DNA of 5,049 nt from Chloroflexota bacterium (GTDB taxonomy: Bacteria > Chloroflexota > Dehalococcoidia > SAR202 > UBA11138): assembly GCA_002710885.1 (NCBI GenBank), contig PAIW01000115.1:14946-19994 (forward strand). Direction: 5' to 3'. Shown here one piece after another: positions 1-5,049 of this stretch. Under the pieces are notes generated by a model. That model did no database searches and was not told where the DNA came from. It was given only the letters and a program-made list of their open reading frames with translations. The first letter of the stretch is position 1. Every line of letters begins with the position of its first letter. A program made the position numbers and the translations under genes.

Positions 1-250
1 TTGCAGGCATTCGGGCTTCGAGTTGTCAGGTATCAGGAATGTGTCATTCTGACCGGATGTGAAGAATATGATCGTCGGTGGTTCGCAAAGCGACCAGATG
101 TTTCGTCTCGGTTCAACATGGCAATTGGATGCTTGGCTCGTTCCATTGTATTGGCTGGAATTGGCGTGTCAAGGAGATGGGTTGGACGGCGAGTTCAGCG
201 CGAGGTACACTACGTCAATCCCACCAAATTCCCCAGCGCAAGTTGGAGCC
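1..250. other. No recognisable gene at left edge
   Basis: All three plus-strand frames and the minus-strand frames were read here. Some stay open for 60-90 codons, but none gives a protein family I recognise, a good ribosome-binding site, or a clear domain motif. The plus-strand frame beginning at position 1 has a start faintly reminiscent of the C-terminal strand of DUF559-type endonuclease domains (FGLRVVRYQ). It soon loses any resemblance, and continuing it would need a frame change. The stretch may hold the decayed or frame-damaged end of a gene whose body lies to the left, or it may be non-coding. I see no hairpin or repeat worth naming. Confidence 0.4.
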
Positions 251-411
251 ATGGAAAAGAATTCTGACAAGATGGTCAACCGAGCCACGATGATCCAAGA
301 CCTTCCGGTAGACGAAAAACCGCGAGAGCATTTGCGTGCGTTGGGCGCGAGCCAATTGGCAACCTGGCGCTTATTGCTACCCTGCTCAGGACAGGCATTA
401 AGGGCGAGAAC
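251..411 (+). pseudogene. N-terminal part of RadC, out of frame with the rest
   Basis: The frame opened by ATG 251 (alternatives ATG 272 and ATG 290) encodes a typical RadC N-terminus. The segment MIQDLPVDEKPREHL followed by RALGASQL matches the start of the RadC helix-hairpin-helix region (D-x-P-x-x-E-x-PRE-x-L, then L-G-A-x-x-L). ATG 290 fits the family's usual start best, because the family begins only a few residues before this motif. None of the three starts has a strong Shine-Dalgarno site. After TTG 356-358 the homology jumps to another frame. GGC 358-360 then reads GNLALIATLLRTGIKGEN and joins the main frame opened at 412. Restoring one G in the 358-359 run gives a continuous RadC of about 243 residues from ATG 290. 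As written, this frame ends at 418 after a nonsense tail. It is either a true one-base deletion or a sequencing/assembly error. The coordinates cover the damaged stretch up to the first usable start of the main frame. Confidence 0.7.
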
Positions 412-1020
412 GTGCTGAGTATGTCCACGCGGGTCATCGCTGGTTTCGGAGGCCTTCCAAGCTTTGCCCGAAGCTCGTTTGCTGAATTGTGCGAGACGAA
501 CGGCATCAACGAGGCTAAGGGGTACCAAATTCTGGCGGGCTTCGAGTTGGGACGTTGGGCTGCGCCTCTATTGCCTGATGATCAGGCGATTATTCGGACT
601 CCGGCAGACATTCACAACCTGCTGAGCGAGAAGATGTGGATGGCGGCTCAGGAGAAGCTCAAGGTTCTGCTTCTGAACACAAGAGCGGAAGTTATATCTG
701 TGCACGAAGTGTACCAGGGCACCGTGGATTCGGCACAAATGCGCGTGGCCGAAGTGCTGAGACCGGCGTTAAGGGAGAACCGTCCTGCAATTATCATGGT
801 CCACAACCATCCTTCCGACTACCCAAGTCCAAGCCCTGAGGACATTCTAGCCACACGGAATATCAAACAGTCCGCGGAGATGATGGATATTGAATTCAAT
901 GACCACATCATCATCGGCAGTCAGGGCTTCGTGAGTGTCAGAGAGCGGATGGGATGGTGGCGAAGGACCAGTCTTCAAGTATGCAATGACACCAAGAAAA
1001 AAAGGAGTGAATCGACATGA
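412..1020 (+). CDS. radC: RadC family protein with JAB/MPN domain (5' frame broken)
   Basis: This open frame of 202 codons (GTG 412; ATG 421 is an alternative) carries most of RadC, a widely conserved JAB1/MPN-fold protein historically named for DNA repair but of unsettled function. Residues 1-50 hold the end of the helix-hairpin-helix part (GFGGLPSF, then ELCETNGINEAKGYQI). Residues about 60-180 form the MPN domain. The JAMM metal motif is complete: H131, H133, S141 and D144 in HNHPSDYPSPSPEDI, with E114 as the likely conserved acid upstream. The usual HNHPSGDP is here HNHPSDYP. The natural gene almost certainly begins near 290, and a one-base deletion at 358-359 separates the two parts, so GTG 412 may only be the first start left in this frame. 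After the usual C-terminal VSxRER motif there are about 24 extra residues, rich in Arg and Lys, longer than typical RadC. This extra stretch also carries the ribosome-binding site of the next gene, whose ATG overlaps the RadC stop (ATGA, 1017-1020). Confidence 0.85.
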   Translation: MLSMSTRVIAGFGGLPSFARSSFAELCETNGINEAKGYQILAGFELGRWAAPLLPDDQAIIRTPADIHNLLSEKMWMAAQEKLKVLLLNTRAEVISVHEVYQGTVDSAQMRVAEVLRPALRENRPAIIMVHNHPSDYPSPSPEDILATRNIKQSAEMMDIEFNDHIIIGSQGFVSVRERMGWWRRTSLQVCNDTKKKRSEST

Positions 1021-1319
1021 CGGACAGGAAACTTGGCGATGTGGGAACGGAATTTTTGTTCGAGAACGAGCATGTGAAGACGTGGAGCCTCGTTCTGGAG
1101 CCGGGGCAGTCTTCGGAGTGGCATCAGCATCATACTCACTATCTGTTCATTGTGACGGAAGCAGGAACGCTGAAGGCTGAGTATGATGACGGCACAGAAT
1201 TGGTGTCGGATTATGCTCTGGGTCAGGTAGTGATGGGGCAGAAAAATTCGATACATCGAGTCACCAATGTTGGAAGCGCACGATATAGCAATTCTATCGT
1301 CGAGTTGAAGGAAAATTAG
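1017..1319 (+). CDS. Small single-domain cupin protein (first of a tandem pair)
   Basis: A 100-residue protein consisting of one cupin beta-barrel, most like the small BauB-type cupins (cupin_2 family). Cupin motif 1 begins at G30 and continues to H36 and H38 (PGQSSEWHQHHTHY). The canonical Glu is absent. H41 lies where the neighbouring paralogue has Asp. Motif 2 offers H80 and N84 (SIHRVTN). H36, H38, H41 and H80 could therefore make an all-histidine metal site; this is inferred from the alignment. There is no signal peptide, so the protein should be cytoplasmic. The start ATG 1017 is supported by AAGGAG at 1002-1007 with good spacing and overlaps the radC stop by four bases, suggesting translational coupling. 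A second cupin gene follows after 42 bases, and the two proteins are about 45% identical by my ungapped hand alignment (roughly 43 of 95 positions). The substrate is unknown. Small cupins of this kind include enzymes, isomerases and binding proteins. Confidence 0.85.
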   Translation: MTDRKLGDVGTEFLFENEHVKTWSLVLEPGQSSEWHQHHTHYLFIVTEAGTLKAEYDDGTELVSDYALGQVVMGQKNSIHRVTNVGSARYSNSIVELKEN

Positions 1320-1361
1320 CGGAGCGCGGTAGTTAATCGGTTTGAAAATGAGGAGGCAAAA

Positions 1362-1670
1362 ATGCCCAGAGGAGACGAACCGCTCGGTGAGGTCGCAACA
1401 GACGTGTTGTTCGAGAACGACAAGGTGAAAATCTGGAACCTGATTGTGAATCCTGGAGAGACCAGCGATTGGCACATGCACGGCCGGGACTACGTGACCA
1501 TCGTCGTGGAAGGTGCCGGCCTGAAGGTCGAGTTCGATGACGGGCGAGTCGAGGACAGCCCGTCGAGTGTCGGGACGTACAGGTATCACGGTGAGCATCA
1601 GATTCATCGAGTTCACAATGATCGGGAGACTCGATATGTGAATGTTCTGGTGGAATTGAAGGAATCTTAG
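1362..1670 (+). CDS. Small single-domain cupin protein (second of a tandem pair)
   Basis: A 102-residue single-domain cupin, paralogous to the gene just upstream. Shared blocks include LFEN, the W-x-L strand, PG, the WHxH motif, a DDG turn, IHRV and the C-terminal VELKE. Motif 1 starts at G32 and carries H38, H40 and D43 (WHMHGRDY). This matches the HxHxxDY pattern of the proteins annotated as beta-alanine degradation protein BauB and related small cupins. Motif 2 contributes H82 (IHRVHND). A metal site of three His and one Asp is therefore likely, unlike the upstream paralogue, which has His at the Asp position. The start is firm: a perfect AGGAGG at 1351-1356 sits five bases before ATG 1362. 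A hairpin (1693-1725) follows the stop. The general fold assignment is secure, but the reaction is unknown. The tandem arrangement suggests a gene duplication followed by divergence, possibly giving a heterodimer. Confidence 0.87.
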   Translation: MPRGDEPLGEVATDVLFENDKVKIWNLIVNPGETSDWHMHGRDYVTIVVEGAGLKVEFDDGRVEDSPSSVGTYRYHGEHQIHRVHNDRETRYVNVLVELKES

Positions 1671-1692
1671 AATACGAATCGAGTCAGTTGAA

Positions 1693-1725
1693 AGACCGCG
1701 TTGGTCACTGTTACCGGCGCGGTCT
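1693..1725 (+). terminator. Hairpin after the cupin pair, possible weak terminator
   Basis: AGACCGCG (1693-1700) pairs perfectly with CGCGGTCT (1718-1725). The stem can continue inward through two U·G wobbles and GGT/ACC (1703-1705 with 1713-1715) to about 13 pairs closing a 7-base loop. It lies between the second cupin stop and the S51 peptidase start. Only a short ATTTA follows instead of a run of T, so classical intrinsic termination would be weak. It may instead attenuate read-through or protect the upstream mRNA. Confidence 0.4.
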
Positions 1726-1751
1726 GTCGCATTTAGTAGCCAGGTTTAATA

Positions 1752-2378
1752 ATGAAACTATACTTGTCATCGTTTGGTCTTGGAGATAACGCAAGTGAGT
1801 TGGGAGGTTTGGTCACAGGGGAAAAGCGCATCGGCGTCATTCGCAATTCGCTCGATTTCTCCGACGATCAGGCACGACTCGATGCCGGGCGAGACCGGGA
1901 GTTTCGCGAACTGAGCGAATTAGGTCTGATCCCTGAAGAGATTGATTTGCGAGCTTATTTCCGGTCCCAGGATGATCTTCGTGGCGTTGTGGGCCAATTC
2001 GATGCTCTTTGGGTGGTTGGAGGCAACACGTTTCTTCTCCGGCGCGCCATGAAGCACAGCGGTTTGGACGCCATTCTTCTCGATAAGACCAAGGATGAGC
2101 GGTTCGTGTACGCGGGATATAGCGCAGGTAGTTGTGTCCTGGCGCCAACGCTGAGGGGCATCCATCTGGTGGACGATTCCGAAGAGATTGCCGAGGGATA
2201 CTCAAAGGAGATCGTTTGGGACGGGCTTGGTCTGGTTCCGTTCTGTATCGCACCGCACTATAAGTCGGATCATCCAGAATCTGAAATGATCGAGAAGGCT
2301 GTCGAGTATTTCATCGAAAACAAGATGCCCTTCATCGCGCTGCATGACGGGGAAGTCTACACTGGGGATGCCGAGTGA
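1752..2378 (+). CDS. Peptidase S51 (dipeptidase E type) family protein
   Basis: A 208-residue protein of the class I glutamine amidotransferase-like fold, family S51, which includes Salmonella aspartyl dipeptidase PepE (cleaves Asp-X dipeptides) and relatives of cyanophycinase. The start MKLYLSSFGLGD is the usual N-terminus of this subfamily. WVVGGNTFLLRRAM (87-100) is the conserved GGNT loop. The nucleophile elbow GYSAGS places the catalytic Ser at S124. H169 in APHY matches the PepE catalytic His, and the acid is probably within HDGE (198-201). No signal peptide or membrane segment is seen, so it should be cytoplasmic. ATG 1752 has only a weak CAGG upstream. The protein ends soon after the HDGE block, slightly early for the family, and its TGA lies inside the GTGA that starts the next gene. 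The substrate could be Asp-containing dipeptides, but this soluble subfamily is mostly uncharacterised. Confidence 0.87.
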   Translation: MKLYLSSFGLGDNASELGGLVTGEKRIGVIRNSLDFSDDQARLDAGRDREFRELSELGLIPEEIDLRAYFRSQDDLRGVVGQFDALWVVGGNTFLLRRAMKHSGLDAILLDKTKDERFVYAGYSAGSCVLAPTLRGIHLVDDSEEIAEGYSKEIVWDGLGLVPFCIAPHYKSDHPESEMIEKAVEYFIENKMPFIALHDGEVYTGDAE

Positions 2379-2949
2379 ATGTCTGGTTCGCGCTTCTGCG
2401 AGGAATCAATGTTGGCGGCAAGAACGTATTGATGATGGAAGAGCTAGTCGCGCTCCTGGAACGGGTGGGCTGTTCGAATGTCAAACCTACATTCAGAGTG
2501 GCAATGTCGTCTTCAAGAGTTCAGAATCAGACGGCGTGGCGGTGGGGACGGTGATCGAGAAAGCCTGCTAGCTTCAATGCCCACGTTCTTTTGCTTGGAA
2601 GGGCGGAGTTTCGACATGCCATTGTTCCGAACCCTTTTCCTCAAGCCGAGGAACACCCAAACACGTTGCGCCTGTTTTTTGTCGGGACCGCCACACGAAC
2701 CAGACAATGTCGCCTTGAATGCTTTCACATCTGGCAGCGAGGAGATTGAGCTGATCGACGATGTGTTTTACCTGCACGCGCCCGACCAAGCCGGCAGCGA
2801 GAGTTGAACGGCTGTTGGGAGTAGGCGCGACCGCTCGAAACTGGCGCATCGTGCCGAAGATCGGAGAAATGGCGCGCGGCGTCTCTGATATCACCAACGC
2901 TCCCAATCGGCTTAGGTTGGAACATGCCCGGTGGCCAATTAGTCCTTGA
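2375..2949 (+). pseudogene. DUF1697 family gene, broken by several frame changes
   Basis: Reading the segments in order gives a nearly full-length DUF1697 protein, a family of about 180 residues with no established function. Segment A from GTG 2375 reads WFALLRGINVGGKN through SNVK (to 2485). Segment B, one frame over, reads TYIQSGNVVFKSSE (2485-2568) and stops at TAG 2569-2571. Segment C (2570-2677) reads FNAHVLLLGRAEFRH through NPFPQAEEHPNTL. Segment D (2679-2798) reads LSGPPHEPDNVALNAF through VFYLHAPDQAG. Segment E (2800-2949) reads VERLLGVGATARNWR, the signature C-terminal end. The breaks sit near an A run (2483-2485), near 2569, in a T6 run (2675-2680) and near 2799. At the last break, and perhaps the second, a few residues are also missing against my recollection of the family, which suggests real small deletions. 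GTG 2375 overlaps the stop of the S51 gene (GTGA), with GGGG at 2364-2367 as its likely ribosome-binding site. The 3' end overlaps the convergent oxidoreductase gene by about 11 bases. Confidence 0.85.
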
Positions 2950-4072
2950 AGGCAGGGATTACCTCTTTCCCGAACAGCTCTATAGAGCGTTTGACCTTGG
3001 CATGAGGAATCTGGTCGCATTGCATTATGAGCAACGACTGGTCGGCGCCGATCTCCTGATGGCGTTTGACGCCCTCGATGCAACTATCGGGATTTCCGGC
3101 GACGATCACCCCGCGTTCGGCCAGCAGGTCGGCGGGAAGCTCTCCCAACTGCGCTCGCGGGACTCCGCCTCCGCCCAGGTCCTGCTCTCCGCCCTGGAAT
3201 CGAGAGAAATTGGAAGCCAGGTGGTCGGGAACACCGCCCCAGGACTCCAGCAGGCGCTCGTACACGTCGGCGCGGTCGGCGGTGTAGGGCCTGTTTGGGC
3301 CGAAGAACTCTTTGATGGCTTTGGAGCCAAGCTCTTTGGCTTCCTGGTCATTGTCTCCGCAGTGTCCCAGAGTGAAGTTGGCCCACTTGTTGTTGACGAA
3401 ACCTCCAACAGGCACTGCTGACTTAATGTCCTCTCGGTATTTGTCGATGTGTTGTTTCATGCCAGCCGGCGCGCCAGAACCGAATGACAGCACACCGATG
3501 CCGTGTTTCGCGGCGATTTCGTAGCTGGAAGGTTGGGTGCAGGCCATCCAGATCGGAGGATGCGGGTCCTGTTTGGGCTTGGGCAGTATTTCGCGTTCAG
3601 GGATATTGAAGTGTTTTCCTTCCCATGAAACTTGGCCGTCCGTCTGCCATATCATGGGAATGACCTGAAGGGCTTCTTCCATGATCTCGCGGGTGTCTCT
3701 GGGATCGACTCCTAAACCTAGTTGCTCGTAGGGGCTGCTGCGACCGACGCCCATTTCGACCCTGCCGCCGGAAACGTGATCCACCATTGCGACACGCTCG
3801 GCCACCTGAACAGGATGGTGGTGCGGCAGGATGACGACGCCGAAACCCAGTCGGATGTTCTTCGTCATTCGGGCAAGAGCGGAAATTATGACCTCCGGTG
3901 CTGAAGAACCGGAGAAGGTTGTCAGGAAGTGGTGTTCAACGAACCACACATAGTCGAAGCCAACCTCGTCTGCCAGGACTATTTGCTCAAAGGTCTCCTC
4001 GATGAGAGCGTCGTAATCGATGTTAAATTCGTCGTTGGGCCTTTGCATCTCATAAAGAAGTCCAAAATCCAT
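2939..4072 (-). CDS. LLM-class flavin-dependent oxidoreductase (luciferase-like monooxygenase)
   Basis: A 377-residue TIM-barrel protein of the bacterial luciferase-like superfamily. Members bind reduced FMN (or F420 in some subfamilies) and usually insert oxygen into organic substrates, with a separate reductase supplying the flavin. Visible marks are the N-terminal MDFGLLYEMQ strand, YVWFVEHHF with the EHH motif at 46-48 (the luciferase-alpha active-site histidine region), the LPHHHPVQVAERVAMVDH block at 83-100, and SGGRVEMGVGRS at 101-112. PPIWMACTQ lies at 172-180 and a C-terminal GNPDSC turn at 326-331. The start is firm: AGGAG (plus-strand 4081-4085) lies eight bases upstream of the ATG, and a sigma70-like promoter lies behind it. 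It is transcribed away from the ketopantoate-reductase-like gene and towards the broken DUF1697 gene. Such monooxygenases are numerous in SAR202 Chloroflexota, but the substrate cannot be told from the sequence. FMN versus F420 use is also open. Confidence 0.92.
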   Translation of the reverse strand: MDFGLLYEMQRPNDEFNIDYDALIEETFEQIVLADEVGFDYVWFVEHHFLTTFSGSSAPEVIISALARMTKNIRLGFGVVILPHHHPVQVAERVAMVDHVSGGRVEMGVGRSSPYEQLGLGVDPRDTREIMEEALQVIPMIWQTDGQVSWEGKHFNIPEREILPKPKQDPHPPIWMACTQPSSYEIAAKHGIGVLSFGSGAPAGMKQHIDKYREDIKSAVPVGGFVNNKWANFTLGHCGDNDQEAKELGSKAIKEFFGPNRPYTADRADVYERLLESWGGVPDHLASNFSRFQGGEQDLGGGGVPRAQLGELPADLLAERGVIVAGNPDSCIEGVKRHQEIGADQSLLIMQCDQIPHAKVKRSIELFGKEVIPAFKD

Positions 4073-4119
4073 CGTGTGGTCTCCTGGGTGTTATGGCTGA
4101 ATCTGCAGGAATTGGGCTA

Positions 4120-4148
4120 AGTCTAAGGCGTCCTCCGGTTAGTGTCAA
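4120..4148 (-). promoter_or_regulatory. Sigma70-like promoter for the LLM oxidoreductase gene
   Basis: On the minus strand a perfect -35 box TTGACA (plus-strand 4143-4148) is followed by a 17-base spacer and the -10 box TAGACT (plus-strand 4120-4125, four of six consensus bases). Transcription would start near 4113, giving an untranslated leader of about 40 bases containing the AGGAG ribosome-binding site. The position fits the downstream gene well. Confidence 0.6.
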
Positions 4149-4160
4149 TCTGGGCGTGAG

Positions 4161-4188
4161 TTGACTATATTGCTGGCAATCCTAGAAT
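4161..4188 (+). promoter_or_regulatory. Sigma70-like promoter for the ketopantoate-reductase-like gene
   Basis: The -35 box TTGACT (4161-4166) and the -10 box TAGAAT (4183-4188) are separated by 16 bases, and each matches five of six consensus bases. The start of transcription would be near 4195, with the ribosome-binding site AGGGAG at 4207-4212 shortly after. The -35 box is only 12 bases from that of the divergent LLM promoter, so both promoters could share an operator or compete for RNA polymerase. Confidence 0.6.
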
Positions 4189-4221
4189 ATAGCGGAACAT
4201 CAATGTAGGGAGATTTGCAAG

Positions 4222-5049
4222 ATGCGAGTTCTAGTTATGGCCGCCGGCTCAGTGGGCGGGTATTTCGGTGGCGTGCTTGCCAAGGGCGGAAATGAAGTGA
4301 AGTTCGTGGCGCGCAACGAGAACTTGGCCCAGATAAAAGCCAATGGCCTTGTGGTGCGGAGTGCGACGACTGGCAATTTCGTCGTGGAATCTGCCGACGC
4401 AGTGGACTCGCTGGACGGCGATTGGCAGGCCGATCTCGTCCTGTTTTGCGTAAAGAGCTACCACAACAAGGTCGCAATCGAGCAAATTAAGCCCGCCATC
4501 GGCCCAAACACCACAATTCTCACTCTCCAGAACGGCCTGGGCAGCGCAGATGAGTTGAGCGCCACATTCGGCGAAAAGGCCGTAATGCTCGGTGCTGCGT
4601 ATGTTGAAGCAGAACGGTTGAGTCCCGGCGTATTCGCCGAACATGGTGGGTCGTGTCGGCTCGTGTTTGGAGAACGTGACGGCTCATGGTCCGAGCGCGG
4701 TTTGAATATGCTGAAGACATTCAACGGCGCGGGCATCGAAGGCATTTTGTCGGACGATGTGAGCGCCACGCTTTGGACCAAGCTGGTGTTCATTTCGGCC
4801 CTAAGCGGTATCACTTGTATTTGCAGGTCGAGCATGGTGGAAGCGCTGGACAATCCCCCCACTGCTGATCTGATTCTGAGGATATTAGAAGAAACGACCA
4901 ACGTCGGCAGAGCGGCAGGCGTAATTATTCCAACTGATATGATCCAGACCACTATGGCCCAGTTCCAGCGAGACAAGGCCGACCTGGTTTCATCGATGCA
5001 CATGGACCTCATGGCTGGCAGGCCTCTGGAGCTTGCGAACATCAACGGC
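4222..5049 (+). CDS. Ketopantoate reductase (PanE/ApbA) family protein, 3' end cut by window
   Basis: The first 276 codons of a gene that runs off the right edge. E. coli PanE has 303 residues, so perhaps 30-50 are missing. PanE reduces 2-dehydropantoate to pantoate with NADPH in pantothenate synthesis, but the family holds many paralogues of other function. ATG 4222 is well supported by AGGGAG at 4207-4212. The N-terminal Rossmann motif reads AAGSVGGYFGG (7-17), so the first Gly of the usual GxGxxG is Ala at residue 7. CVKSYHNK (76-83) and LQNGLG (102-107, N104 matching PanE N98) are present. K187 in LWTKLVF matches catalytic K176. The two Asn that follow it in E. coli PanE (N180, N184) are Ile191 and Ser195. 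SSM (257-259) and E270 in RPLEL match the substrate-binding Ser and Glu near the C-terminus. The changed residues fit a paralogous subfamily better than a true pantothenate enzyme, so no gene symbol is given. Expression is probably from the promoter at 4161-4188. Confidence 0.88.
   Translation, partial: MRVLVMAAGSVGGYFGGVLAKGGNEVKFVARNENLAQIKANGLVVRSATTGNFVVESADAVDSLDGDWQADLVLFCVKSYHNKVAIEQIKPAIGPNTTILTLQNGLGSADELSATFGEKAVMLGAAYVEAERLSPGVFAEHGGSCRLVFGERDGSWSERGLNMLKTFNGAGIEGILSDDVSATLWTKLVFISALSGITCICRSSMVEALDNPPTADLILRILEETTNVGRAAGVIIPTDMIQTTMAQFQRDKADLVSSMHMDLMAGRPLELANING

Noticed and set aside
1..267. Open frame of 88 codons at the left edge, with a faint DUF559-like start (FGLRVVRYQ)
   Set aside because: The resemblance covers fewer than ten residues, the frame begins at the window edge with TTG, and the rest is unlike any family I know. 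It also runs into the radC N-terminus in another frame.
975..1616. Minus-strand open frame of 213 codons opposite both cupin genes
   Set aside because: It is a shadow. The plus-strand cupins have clear motifs and strong ribosome-binding sites, and the antisense product has no recognisable domain.
1837..2253. Minus-strand open frames inside the S51 gene
   Set aside because: The plus-strand product is a full S51 protein with its catalytic motifs; the antisense products are Arg/Pro-rich, as expected for shadows.
2483..2487. Programmed -1 frameshift in DUF1697 at the AAA run
   Set aside because: The sequence does not fit a slippery X XXY YYZ heptamer in the right frame, and three further frame breaks downstream would still prevent a full protein.
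2900..2920. Small inverted repeat CCAATC/GGTTGG near the convergent gene ends, considered as a terminator
   Set aside because: The stem is six pairs with one wobble and has no T tract on either strand, so it could easily arise by chance.
2924..3421. Plus-strand open frame of 165 codons opposite the LLM gene
   Set aside because: The minus-strand LLM protein is continuous and well conserved here, so this is its antisense shadow.
4458..5045. Minus-strand open frame of 195 codons opposite the ketopantoate-reductase-like gene
   Set aside because: The plus strand carries an uninterrupted family-matching frame with promoter and ribosome-binding site; the antisense product shows only composition-driven Ser/Leu richness.

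Overview
The window reads as bacterial chromosome of middling GC content, with good Shine-Dalgarno sites and sigma70-like promoters. The gene families (luciferase-like flavin monooxygenase, BauB-like cupins, S51 peptidase, DUF1697, ketopantoate reductase family) resemble the accessory gene content of uncultured Chloroflexota such as SAR202/Dehalococcoidia. That placement is inferred from family flavour only and is weak. No mobile element, CRISPR array, tRNA or rRNA is visible.

Layout. Positions 1-250 hold no gene I can recognise. radC follows on the plus strand. Its N-terminal part (251-358) and its main reading frame (open from 412) are separated by an apparent one-base deletion at the GG of 358-359. 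The radC stop overlaps the start of a small cupin gene (1017-1319). A second, paralogous cupin gene follows (1362-1670), then a hairpin (1693-1725), then an intact S51 (peptidase E type) gene (1752-2378). The S51 stop overlaps the GTG start of a DUF1697 gene (2375-2949). That gene is recognisable over most of its length but broken by at least four reading-frame changes, so it is called a pseudogene. Its tail converges with and slightly overlaps a minus-strand LLM-class flavin-dependent oxidoreductase (2939-4072). A compact divergent promoter region (4073-4221) separates that gene from a ketopantoate-reductase-family gene (4222 onward), which runs off the right edge.

How the genes work together. 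The plus-strand genes from radC to DUF1697 are closely spaced, with two stop/start overlaps (ATGA at 1017-1020, GTGA at 2375-2378), so they could be co-transcribed in part. Their functions do not form a known pathway. The LLM and ketopantoate-reductase-like genes share a divergent control region and may be co-regulated.

I found no convincing new multi-gene system. The items most worth a second look are the cupin pair with a changed putative metal ligand, the altered nucleotide-binding and active-site residues of the ketopantoate-reductase homologue, and the frame damage in radC and DUF1697, which may be real decay or assembly error.
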